Positions 23,657 through 31,468 of a DNA stretch of 44,801 nucleotides are shown here, piece after piece. The notes beneath the pieces are model-generated. The model worked only from the letters and a program-made list of their open reading frames with translations. It was not told the DNA's origin and did no database searches. The DNA lies in NCBI GenBank assembly GCA_903860985.1, contig CAIOSO010000036.1, positions 1-44,801 on the forward strand, written 5' to 3'. Numbering within the stretch: position 1 is the stretch's first letter; each line of letters opens with the position of its first letter. The DNA comes from an uncultured Flavobacteriales bacterium (lineage in GTDB: Bacteria > Bacteroidota > Bacteroidia > Flavobacteriales_D > Crocinitomicaceae). A program made the position numbers and the translations under genes.

Positions 23657-25735
23657 ATGCATTTACTCACAGATTTCTCACTTTGGTGGCTTGTTCCGAT
23701 TGGACTTTTATCCTTTGTGTTGACTTATTTTTATTACAAAAAAGTGAGTTGGTTCACCGATTTAGCGGGATGGAAAAAGATGCTGATGAAATCTTTGCGC
23801 TTTTCCTCACTGTTTTTAATTGGATTGCTCTTACTCGGTCTCGTTTTCGAAGCAACGCATTTTCGCGATGAAAAGCCCATTTTCATCACACTTGTAGATA
23901 ATTCATCCTCGATGAAGAACTTTAAGGATAGTTCGTCCGTGGATAAAAATCTTGAAAGTTACCGCAAGGAATTGACAGAACGTTACGCTAATCAATTTGA
24001 ACTCATTGAATGGACGATTGGAAGTGAGCAGGGAACGAATCAAATCCAATTTAACGAAAAGAGCACGAACCTTGAACTCGGATTTGAAGCCATCAATACA
24101 CAGTTTTACAACCGAAACGTCGGTGGAGTCGCCTTGATTTCAGATGGAAATTACAATGTTGGATCGAATCCAAGTTATGCCGCTGAGAAATTAAATTTGA
24201 CCCCGGTTTTCACCTTAGCTATTGGAGACACAACTCCAAAAAGAGATCATTTCGTCAAAAACGTTTCAGCCAATGATCTGGCTTATTTAAACAACGACTT
24301 CCCTGTAGAAGTCGATATTGAATCCTTTAAACTAGCGGGAAAAAGTGCAACTGTGAGCATTTTGCACAATGGAAAAACAGTAGCAAGTCAAACCATTGCT
24401 TACGGAAATCAGAAAAAGAACTTTAAACAAGTGGACTTTCAGTTGAAGGCTGATAAGGTCGGAGTTCAGTCTTATACGGCTGTCATTTCCAATCTAAACG
24501 GTGAATATTCAATCAAAAATAACCGTAGGAATTTTTACATTGAAGTGGTTGATGCACGAAGTAAAATACTTTTACTTTCTGCCGCTCCGCATCCGGACAT
24601 GAGTGCATTCAAAGACGTCTTGGAGCGCAATGAAAATTACGAAGTGAAAAGCATGATGCTGAAGGATTGGGATCAATCCCTCAACAAAGTTGACTTGGTG
24701 ATTTGGCATGAGCCAGGAATTCAATTCGACGCAGCACAACATCAACGATTAAGGTCAGTTGGGATCCCTGTGCTATATGTACTTGGTCAACAAACAGATG
24801 CGAATGAAATCGGGAAATTGTCCATCGGATTAAAATCCAGTAGTTCTAGTCAATCGGAAGAACTGGAACCTACATTCAACAGCGGATTTAACGCATTCGA
24901 ATTAAGTGAAGCGTGCAAATCCTCCATTGACTTCCTCCCACCTTTGACTGCAAAGTTTGGCGCCATTAAAGTGGATCCAAGTGCGGAAGTTTTATTGTAT
25001 CAACGAATTGGAAAAATTAAAAAAAATGATCCCTTACTTTTCTTTTCAAAAGGAGAAAAAGTGAAAAATGGGGTGATTTTCGGTGAAGGAATCTGGCGTT
25101 GGAGACTGAATGATTTTATTCGTCATCAAAACCATGATGTGTTTAATGAGTTTATTGGTAAAATTGCAAACTACCTGATGGTGAAAAACCAAGGAATGGG
25201 TCTGCGTGTTCAACTTCCAAAACGCATGAACAGCGAAGAGGAACTTATCGTCACCGCCTCCTTCTACAATGCATCTATGGAACCTATTACTGGTCCGAAA
25301 ATCGACTTTACCCTTACAAATGAGCGCGGTAAACAATACAAATCTCAATTTGCCATTGCTAGAAGCGTATACAAATTGAATCAGGGGAAATTAACTCCGG
25401 GGAAATACGCTTGGAAAGCGCGCACTGCTTTCAATGGTAAGAAATACGAAAAATCAGGAGTCTTCATCGTCGAAGAGATTCAATTGGAGAAATTAGAGTC
25501 CTTTGCGAATCATGGTACCTTAAAACAACTATCCAAACAATCGAATGGTTCTTTCCATGCGCTTTCCTCCTACCGAAGCATGTTGGATGAATTAGCGAAG
25601 CGGAACGACATCGCAACGGTCACTTATGAAGACCACACCTTTGATGATTTATTAGACTACCTCTGGGTCTTTTCCCTTCTTTTCTTTTTGCTTGCAGCAG
25701 AATGGTTTTTGAGAAGGTATTTCGGATCTTATTAA
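23657..25735 (+). CDS. membrane protein with von Willebrand factor A-like domain
   Basis: A 692-residue protein. Two N-terminal membrane helices (WWLVPIGLLSFVLTYFYY and SLFLIGLLLLGLVFEA) are followed by a VWA-like domain whose metal site reads DNSSSM (DxSxS pattern) near residue 75. Beta-sandwich and Rossmann-like regions follow (KILLLSAAPHPDMSAF, DLVIWHEPG). One membrane helix lies near the C-terminus (WVFSLLFFLLAAEWFL). Similar large VWA membrane proteins are common in Bacteroidota and related to BatA-type proteins, but their function is not established. It is not accompanied by MoxR, which the Bat operons have. The next gene begins nine bases downstream. Confidence 0.78.
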   Translation: MHLLTDFSLWWLVPIGLLSFVLTYFYYKKVSWFTDLAGWKKMLMKSLRFSSLFLIGLLLLGLVFEATHFRDEKPIFITLVDNSSSMKNFKDSSSVDKNLESYRKELTERYANQFELIEWTIGSEQGTNQIQFNEKSTNLELGFEAINTQFYNRNVGGVALISDGNYNVGSNPSYAAEKLNLTPVFTLAIGDTTPKRDHFVKNVSANDLAYLNNDFPVEVDIESFKLAGKSATVSILHNGKTVASQTIAYGNQKKNFKQVDFQLKADKVGVQSYTAVISNLNGEYSIKNNRRNFYIEVVDARSKILLLSAAPHPDMSAFKDVLERNENYEVKSMMLKDWDQSLNKVDLVIWHEPGIQFDAAQHQRLRSVGIPVLYVLGQQTDANEIGKLSIGLKSSSSSQSEELEPTFNSGFNAFELSEACKSSIDFLPPLTAKFGAIKVDPSAEVLLYQRIGKIKKNDPLLFFSKGEKVKNGVIFGEGIWRWRLNDFIRHQNHDVFNEFIGKIANYLMVKNQGMGLRVQLPKRMNSEEELIVTASFYNASMEPITGPKIDFTLTNERGKQYKSQFAIARSVYKLNQGKLTPGKYAWKARTAFNGKKYEKSGVFIVEEIQLEKLESFANHGTLKQLSKQSNGSFHALSSYRSMLDELAKRNDIATVTYEDHTFDDLLDYLWVFSLLFFLLAAEWFLRRYFGSY

Positions 25736-25744
25736 TCAGCCAAT

Positions 25745-26338
25745 ATGAAATTAGTGTCATCCCTCCTACTTCTCCTTTTGCTTTCTTGTCAGAATTACGC
25801 ACAAAAATTCAAAGATGGTGACATCATTTTTCAGTCCTCACCTTCCCCGCAAAGCGCAGCAATTGAAGAAGCGACGAATTCACCCTTCTCACATTGCGGC
25901 ATCATCTTTTATGAAAACAATGTCGCGTATGTGTATGAAGCTATTCAACCTGTCGGCAAACGTCGTTTGGACGAATGGATTGAAAGTGGTGTAAATGAAA
26001 TGTATGTGGTTAAGCGATTAAAAGACTCCACACAACTTGGAAAAGCTGAAATACAATCATTAAAGAACTATGTAATTTCGCAATTTGGAAAGAATTACGA
26101 TGGAGTGTTTAATTGGTCGGACAAAGAAATGTATTGTTCTGAACTCGTTTATAAGAGCTATTGGAATGCGTGTCATGTCAAATTAGCCAACGCTTTGCCC
26201 TTGAGAGATTTCAACATCGATGGACCCATTGTTAGAAAAGTCATGAAACAACGTTACGGCAACGACATTCCTTATGATGAACCTATGGTCTCTCCAGAAC
26301 AATTATTCAATTCACCTCAATTAATAACCATCAACTAA
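25745..26338 (+). CDS. YiiX-like permuted papain-fold lipoprotein
   Basis: A 197-residue protein starting with a lipoprotein signal (MKLVSSLLLLLLLSC, lipobox LLSC with Cys15). The mature part has the permuted NlpC/P60 (YiiX/YebB) pattern: FKDGDIIFQ, then SPFSHCGIIF with the catalytic His, an acidic/aromatic strand (AYVYEAIQPV), and YCSELVYKSYW with the catalytic Cys near residue 137. Such proteins are amidase or peptidase-like enzymes, and their substrates are mostly unknown. It is likely anchored in the outer membrane facing the periplasm. It follows the VWA gene by nine bases, which suggests co-expression. Confidence 0.82.
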   Translation: MKLVSSLLLLLLLSCQNYAQKFKDGDIIFQSSPSPQSAAIEEATNSPFSHCGIIFYENNVAYVYEAIQPVGKRRLDEWIESGVNEMYVVKRLKDSTQLGKAEIQSLKNYVISQFGKNYDGVFNWSDKEMYCSELVYKSYWNACHVKLANALPLRDFNIDGPIVRKVMKQRYGNDIPYDEPMVSPEQLFNSPQLITIN

Positions 26339-26346
26339 AAAAGCAT

Positions 26347-26354
26347 TAAATTTA
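26347..26354 (+). promoter_or_regulatory. promoter-like element TAAATTTA before the ElaA-type gene
   Basis: One base off TAnnTTTG, ending four bases before the ATG at 26359, in the 20-base gap after the YiiX-like gene. Confidence 0.3.
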
Positions 26355-26358
26355 GGCC

Positions 26359-26817
26359 ATGAATTTAAATTTTCAATGCAAACACTTTAGTGAATTGAGC
26401 GTCGTTGAATTTCATGACATTGTCGCCGTTCGCTTAAAAACATTTGTCGTAGAACAAAATTGCGTTTACCAAGACCTTGATGGAAAGGATAAAAAATGTT
26501 ACCACTTAATTTGTCGAGATGGAATGGGTAATATTGTTGCGACCGCACGCATTCTTCCTCCTGGAATTTCTTACGGTGAAGTATCCATCGGTAGAGTTGT
26601 CTTGCAAGAAGAACTTCGTGGGAACGGACAAGGACACGAACTCATGAACAAATGCATGGCTTTTTGCGAAAAAGAATTTGGAAGAGTCCCAGTTCGTATT
26701 TCCGCACAAAAACACCTCGAACGATTTTACAACGGTCATTTATTCTTCTCAACAGGAAAGAACTACGAAGAAGATGGAATTCCACACGTTGAAATGTTAT
26801 ATACACCCCTTAATTAA
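26359..26817 (+). CDS. elaA: ElaA-type GNAT acetyltransferase
   Basis: A 152-residue protein that matches E. coli ElaA closely in pattern: RLKTFVVEQNCVYQDLDGKDKKCYHL, ATARILPPG, VSIGRVVLQEELRGNGQGHELM (acetyl-CoA loop RGNGQG), ISAQKHLERFYN, and the C-terminal YEEDGIPHVEML. ElaA is a GNAT acetyltransferase of undefined cellular substrate. The close five-base gap to the following M13 peptidase gene suggests a shared transcript. Confidence 0.88.
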   Translation: MNLNFQCKHFSELSVVEFHDIVAVRLKTFVVEQNCVYQDLDGKDKKCYHLICRDGMGNIVATARILPPGISYGEVSIGRVVLQEELRGNGQGHELMNKCMAFCEKEFGRVPVRISAQKHLERFYNGHLFFSTGKNYEEDGIPHVEMLYTPLN

Positions 26818-26822
26818 TACAC

Positions 26823-28859
26823 ATGTTACATAAAACTTTACTTGCTGTTTCGAGTTTGATTTTAATCAGCTCCTGTGCAAAAAAAGAAGTTTCCCTCTCA
26901 AGCGGGAATTTCAACACCATCAGCATGGAGTATTTAGACCAGACCATCAAACCACAAGATGATTTCTTTCTTTTTGCGAATGGAAGTTGGGTGAAAAACA
27001 ATGAGATCCCTCCTTCTGAATCACGTTGGGGTAGTTTTAATGAGTTAGATCAAGAAAATAAAAAGAAATTGACAGCCATCCTGGAGGATGCCAAGGCAAG
27101 TCAAGAAGTAAAAGGTTCTCAGAATCAATTACTTGGATCCTATTATGCTTCTTTCATGAATATGGAGCGAAGAAATCAATTGGGATTATCTGGAATAAAA
27201 GGTGAACTCAGTCGCATTGATTCAATGAATCGAAAAGACTTTATCGTCACGTCAATTGCCATGAATCACCGCGATGGAATTGGTTCCGTTTTTAGTTTTG
27301 GTGTGGGACAAGACATGAAAAATGTCACTAAGAATGCTGCTTACATGGGTCAAGGTGGTATTGGCTTACCAAACAAAGATTACTATTTGACAGAAAACAA
27401 AAAGGAAATTCTTCAAGCATACAAACGACACATCTCCAAGTCATTTGCACTTCTTGGTTACGATATGGAACAAGCACAAAAAATGAGCGAAGAAATCGTA
27501 GGTTTCGAAAAGAGATTAGCAGAATCCATGATGAGTCCAGCGGAAATGAGAATCCCTGAAAAAACATACAACAAAAAAAGTTTGAAGGAAACCATCAACT
27601 TATTGGGTTCCTTTGATCTTCGTTATTATTTCTCAACGGTTGGTTGCCAGATTCCAGATACGATTATTGTTAGTAATCCAAGTTACCTGAAAAAAGTAGC
27701 GGAAATGTTAGAGGGTGAATCGATTTCAACATGGAAAAACTACCTAAAATGGAATGTTTTGAACCATTATGCTGGAAATTTAAATGAGCAATTTGTCGCA
27801 TTGAACTTTGATTTTTACGGAACAACATTAAGTGGAAAAAAAGTTCAAAAACCCTTAAATGAAAAAGCGATTGATGAGATTACGAACATCGAAATTGGAG
27901 AACTACTTGGAAAAGCATTCGTCGAAAGACACTTCTCCAAGGAAGCAAAAGCGCGTGTCAATGAAATGGTTGATAATTTACTTGCTGTTTTCAAGGAACG
28001 CGTTCAAAACTTAGATTGGATGTCGGACGCAACGAAGCTTGAAGCATTGAATAAACTTTCATCTATCGGACGAAAACTTGGATTTCCGGATAAATGGGAA
28101 GATTATTCTAGTTTGAATTTCTCGCCAGATGATTATTTAGCCAATGTCAAAGAAATGAACCGCTATAGTGTGAAAAAGAACTTTGCAGACTTGAAGAAAG
28201 ATGTGGATAAAGAAAAGTGGGGAATGCCCGCACACATGGTGAACGCATATTACCATCCACTTTTAAATGAAATCGCTTTTCCAGCGGGAATCATGCAAGC
28301 ACCGTTCTTTGACGAGAAATCGGAGGATGCTGTCAATTATGGTCGAATTGGAATGGTGATCGGACACGAATTCACACATGGTTTTGATGATATGGGTGCA
28401 AAGTTTGCTGCAGATGGCTCGTTTAAAAATTGGTGGACAGAAGAAGACTTACAATCTTTCGGTGAAAAAACGAAAATTCTCGGTGAAACATTCGCAGCTT
28501 TTTGTCCGATGGTGGATCAATGTGTGAATCCAGATTTAACCATGGGAGAGAATATTGCAGACCTAGGCGGACTCACCATGGCGTTTTATGCGTACAAAAG
28601 AACGGCAGAGTTTAAGGCAAATGAAGTACGTGAAGGATTTACGCCAGCGCAACGCTTCTTTATCGCATACGCTCAATTATGGAAAATTAAGTACACCGAT
28701 GAGGAAATGAAAAATCGCATTGCGAATGACCCGCATTCTCCTGGAATGTATCGCGTGAATGGTCCATTGAAAAATTGTCCAGAATTCTTCGAAGCGTTCG
28801 ACGTCAAAGAAGGACGCGTAATGAGGAATGACTCAAAGAAAATCGCTAAGATTTGGTAG
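26823..28859 (+). CDS. M13 family metallopeptidase (neprilysin/PepO-like) lipoprotein
   Basis: A 678-residue zinc endopeptidase. The N-terminus is a lipoprotein signal (LILISSC, Cys18), so the enzyme is membrane-anchored on the periplasmic or outer face. The N-terminal M13 domain begins QTIKPQDDFFLFANGSWVKNNEIP. The catalytic domain has NAYYHPLLNEIAFPAGI and the zinc motif HEFTH with His515, Glu516 and His519. The third ligand Glu576 and Asp580 lie in GENIADLGG. The C-terminal substrate-binding R-V-N-GP motif is present (YRVNGPLKN). It cleaves short peptides by family analogy. A strong terminator follows. Confidence 0.94.
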   Translation: MLHKTLLAVSSLILISSCAKKEVSLSSGNFNTISMEYLDQTIKPQDDFFLFANGSWVKNNEIPPSESRWGSFNELDQENKKKLTAILEDAKASQEVKGSQNQLLGSYYASFMNMERRNQLGLSGIKGELSRIDSMNRKDFIVTSIAMNHRDGIGSVFSFGVGQDMKNVTKNAAYMGQGGIGLPNKDYYLTENKKEILQAYKRHISKSFALLGYDMEQAQKMSEEIVGFEKRLAESMMSPAEMRIPEKTYNKKSLKETINLLGSFDLRYYFSTVGCQIPDTIIVSNPSYLKKVAEMLEGESISTWKNYLKWNVLNHYAGNLNEQFVALNFDFYGTTLSGKKVQKPLNEKAIDEITNIEIGELLGKAFVERHFSKEAKARVNEMVDNLLAVFKERVQNLDWMSDATKLEALNKLSSIGRKLGFPDKWEDYSSLNFSPDDYLANVKEMNRYSVKKNFADLKKDVDKEKWGMPAHMVNAYYHPLLNEIAFPAGIMQAPFFDEKSEDAVNYGRIGMVIGHEFTHGFDDMGAKFAADGSFKNWWTEEDLQSFGEKTKILGETFAAFCPMVDQCVNPDLTMGENIADLGGLTMAFYAYKRTAEFKANEVREGFTPAQRFFIAYAQLWKIKYTDEEMKNRIANDPHSPGMYRVNGPLKNCPEFFEAFDVKEGRVMRNDSKKIAKIW

Positions 28860-28872
28860 GATATTTCGAACT

Positions 28873-28910
28873 AAAAAAAAGTCCAGACAGCAAGGTCTGG
28901 ACTTTTTTTT
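28873..28910. terminator. bidirectional rho-independent terminator
   Basis: GTCCAGAC (28881-28888) and GTCTGGAC (28895-28902) form a perfect stem, extended by the flanking A-run and eight T. It stands between the M13 peptidase gene and the facing small lipoprotein gene and can serve both. Confidence 0.93.
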
Positions 28911-28922
28911 GCTTCTAAATCA

Positions 28923-29210
28923 TCAATTGTAATGAACGTATTGAATGGCACATTCCATTAAAATACCTAAGCGATCATCTTCATTTAATTTCTTCGCTGC
29001 ATCATAATTCTCATAGATTTTCTCTAGACTATCTATATAACAATCAAAACATAAGTCTTTTGCGGATCCAAGTGTTTCCAATGCGCTCGAGTATTCTTTA
29101 ACGTCCTTTAACGCTTCTTTACGATCTTCCTCATTCCATTTTCCTTTTGTGCTTGTTGAACCGCAGGCAAACAAAACCAAGGTCATAAGTATCATGCATA
29201 GTAATTTCAT
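28923..29210 (-). CDS. small lipoprotein, function unknown
   Basis: A 95-residue protein with a lipoprotein signal ([18 protein letters not shown], lipobox LFAC). The mature part is about 80 residues, charged and helical, with four further features of note: [21 protein letters not shown] has two cysteines two residues apart, and LMECAIQ holds another cysteine near the end. I do not recognise the family. Its ATG overlaps the hisS stop in an ATGA arrangement, so it is translated in step with histidyl-tRNA synthetase. It ends before the bidirectional terminator. Confidence 0.75.
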   Translation of the reverse strand: MKLLCMILMTLVLFACGSTSTKGKWNEEDRKEALKDVKEYSSALETLGSAKDLCFDCYIDSLEKIYENYDAAKKLNEDDRLGILMECAIQYVHYN

Positions 29211-30580
29211 AATTCGGCTATTTTAGTGGTGAATGATTTATAAGTTAGGGTTTCTTGTTCTCCTGTCTCCATATTTTTCAAGCTTAAGGTTCCAGATTTC
29301 AATTCTTCTTCACCAAGTAAAACGACATATTGAACGGATCGATCATTCGCATATTTCATTTGTTTATGAAGTTTAGCTGTGCTTGGATATACTTCACAGT
29401 CGATGTTCAACTCACGGATTTCACGAGCCAAGGAAAGACACTTTTGAACTTCCGCCTCTCCAAAATTGATGAAAAGTACTTTTAGTCCTTTCGTAATAGA
29501 TTCAGGAAACAAATTTAATTCTGACATCACATCGTATATTCGATCCGCACCAAAGGAAATCCCTACTCCGGAAAGTCCATTTAAGCCGAAGAGTCCTGTT
29601 AAGTCATCGTAACGCCCGCCTCCACAAATAGAACCCATGTTGACATTATTTGCTTTCACTTCAAAAATGGCTCCGGTGTAATAATTCAACCCGCGAGCTA
29701 GAGTTAAGTCAAATACTAAATCAGCGCGCTTAAGCCCCATTGAATCAACGAGATTCATCACATATTCCAACTCCTCTATTCCTTTCATTCCCACTTCAGA
29801 TTTCGCTAAATAGTTACGCATCAGCTGAAGTTTTTCGTTATTGCTTCCTGCAAATTGAAAAAGTGGTTTGATTTTATTGATGGCGGCATCACTAATTCCC
29901 TTTTGAGACAGTTCATTCAATACGCCATCCTCGCCTATTTTATCTAACTTATCAATAGCAACTGTTAAGTCGATAATGCGATCTGCTTCCCCACACACCT
30001 CTGCGATTCCACTCAGGATTTTACGGTTGTTCAAATAAATGGTGAAGGAAGGAATGTTTAAATTCGTAAGGACATCGTCAAAAATCTGAATCAATTCTAC
30101 TTCGCAAAGTAAGGAATCAGAACCTACAACATCGGCATCGCACTGAAAGAACTCTTGGTACCTTCCATGTTGTGGACGGTCCGCGCGCCAGACTGCTTGA
30201 ATTTGGTAGCGTTTAAATGGAAAAGTTAAATCGTTTTGATGTTGTACGACGAAGCGCGCAAATGGAACGGTTAAATCGTATCTCAAGGCTTTTTCGGCTA
30301 AAGAGGAAGCGAACTTTGGTAAGTTATCATTTGCTAAGGCATCCAAATCTGCTTTACGCATTTTATCCCCAGAATTCAAGATTCGAAAGATTAAGCGATC
30401 TCCTTCTTCGCCATATTTCCCCATTAGCGTTGAGGATAATTCAAAACTTGGTGTTTCAATTGGAGCAAATCCATAGCGTTTAAAAACGGATTTGATGGAT
30501 TCGAAAAGATAGGTTCTTTTGGCTACCTCACTTGGGAGAAAGTCACGTGTTCCTTTAGGTATGGATGGTTTTTGAGCCAT
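29207..30580 (-). CDS. hisS: histidine-tRNA ligase
   Basis: A 457-residue class II aminoacyl-tRNA synthetase. The opening [15 protein letters not shown] matches the family. Motif 2 and its surroundings ([32 protein letters not shown]), the histidine-binding loop [15 protein letters not shown], and motif 3 ([17 protein letters not shown]) are all present. The C-terminal anticodon-binding domain begins about residue 365 ([15 protein letters not shown]). It is slightly longer than E. coli HisS (424), as usual in this phylum. The gene is first in its run, with a promoter element at 30648-30655, and overlaps the small lipoprotein gene by four bases. Confidence 0.96.
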   Translation of the reverse strand: MAQKPSIPKGTRDFLPSEVAKRTYLFESIKSVFKRYGFAPIETPSFELSSTLMGKYGEEGDRLIFRILNSGDKMRKADLDALANDNLPKFASSLAEKALRYDLTVPFARFVVQHQNDLTFPFKRYQIQAVWRADRPQHGRYQEFFQCDADVVGSDSLLCEVELIQIFDDVLTNLNIPSFTIYLNNRKILSGIAEVCGEADRIIDLTVAIDKLDKIGEDGVLNELSQKGISDAAINKIKPLFQFAGSNNEKLQLMRNYLAKSEVGMKGIEELEYVMNLVDSMGLKRADLVFDLTLARGLNYYTGAIFEVKANNVNMGSICGGGRYDDLTGLFGLNGLSGVGISFGADRIYDVMSELNLFPESITKGLKVLFINFGEAEVQKCLSLAREIRELNIDCEVYPSTAKLHKQMKYANDRSVQYVVLLGEEELKSGTLSLKNMETGEQETLTYKSFTTKIAEL

Positions 30581-30647
30581 GTCTTGAAAAAATAATTCGG
30601 TGTTTGATGGGTTATAGGTCTACATTATGCAAACGAAACACATAGGA

Positions 30648-30655
30648 CAAAGTTA
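30648..30655 (-). promoter_or_regulatory. -7 promoter element TAACTTTG for hisS
   Basis: On the minus strand this reads TAACTTTG, a full consensus match, 67 bases before the hisS ATG. That leaves a longer leader than most genes here have. I see no T-box-like or attenuator structure in it by eye. Confidence 0.4.
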
Positions 30656-30759
30656 AGTTCTTTAATTGATTTGTGCATAATTCCAATGTCTGACAGGATT
30701 AATTTCCCCGCTTTTCTTCGAAATTAACGTAAAATAAACCTTCAGATTGTCCGTTGACG

Positions 30760-30767
30760 TATCTTTG
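30760..30767 (+). promoter_or_regulatory. -7 promoter element TATCTTTG for the YqgE-family gene
   Basis: A full match to TAnnTTTG, ending four bases before the ATG at 30772. It decides the start in favour of 30772 over an in-frame TTG at 30754. Confidence 0.55.
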
Positions 30768-30771
30768 TCAC

Positions 30772-31353
30772 ATGAAGCTTAACGAGACATTCGATTTCAT
30801 TAATGGTATTCCACCTGCTAAAGGATGTATCTTGCTTTCAGAACCTTTTTTACAGGATCCTCATTTTGAGCGATCGGTTATTTTCTTGTGTGAGTATTTA
30901 CCAGAAGTAACATTTGGATTTGTCCTGAATCACAAAGCAGATGTAGAGTTAAACGATTTAATTGACATTGCTCCAAAGGAAATCCCCGTGTTTATTGGTG
31001 GTCCGGTCGCAAACAACAGCTTGTTTTACCTACATACCTTTAATGGCATCGAATCCAGTGAGGAAATTCTTCCAGGATTGTTTTTTGGAGGAGATTTAAC
31101 GGAAATATTTACGAATTTATCGTTGAAGGAAGTAAACAAAGAAAATATTCGTTTTTTTATTGGTTATTCCGGATGGAGCAAAGGTCAATTGGAGCAAGAA
31201 ATAAAAGAACGCGCTTGGATATGTGTGAACAATATTCCAAGTAACACTTTACTCTCTAAAAACATCGCTAATTTATGGCGTAAGTGCATGTCGCAACAAG
31301 GAAAACAATTTCAAACCTTTGCGCTTTTCCCAAAGAACATAAGCGATAATTAA
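30772..31353 (+). CDS. YqgE/AlgH family protein (UPF0301)
   Basis: A 193-residue protein that fits the UPF0301 family: AKGCILLSEPFLQDPHFERSVIFLCEY, TFGFVLNH, PVFIGGPVANNSLFYLHT, LFFGGDLTEI, and RFFIGYSGWSKGQLEQEIKERAWI. Several structures of the family are known but no activity is established. AlgH was named from a regulatory phenotype in Pseudomonas. The gene appears alone, between divergent hisS and the rpsA promoter. Confidence 0.9.
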   Translation: MKLNETFDFINGIPPAKGCILLSEPFLQDPHFERSVIFLCEYLPEVTFGFVLNHKADVELNDLIDIAPKEIPVFIGGPVANNSLFYLHTFNGIESSEEILPGLFFGGDLTEIFTNLSLKEVNKENIRFFIGYSGWSKGQLEQEIKERAWICVNNIPSNTLLSKNIANLWRKCMSQQGKQFQTFALFPKNISDN

Positions 31354-31397
31354 GGGTTTGCCCAAGCTTATTTATATATTTCGATAGAAGAAAAGGA

Positions 31398-31421
31398 AAT
31401 TCCTTGTTCTGAAAAGGAATT
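31398..31421 (+). promoter_or_regulatory. inverted repeat overlapping the rpsA promoter
   Basis: AATTCCTT (31398-31405) and AAGGAATT (31414-31421) are perfect 8-bp arms with an eight-base spacer. The left arm overlaps the -33 TTG (31404-31406), and the right arm ends six bases before the -7 element. The position fits a repressor or activator site. It lies upstream of the predicted transcript, so it would act on DNA. Confidence 0.45.
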
Positions 31422-31434
31422 ATTACTATCTTTG
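31404..31434 (+). promoter_or_regulatory. rpsA promoter (-33 TTG, -7 TATCTTTG)
   Basis: TTG at 31404-31406 is followed after 20 bases by TATCTTTG at 31427-31434, the best complete Bacteroidota-type promoter in the window. The predicted transcript begins near 31440, giving a leader of about 30 bases to the ATG at 31469. Confidence 0.65.
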
Positions 31435-31468
31435 CACCCTCAAAAGAGGAAGTTGTGTCCTGTTCACA

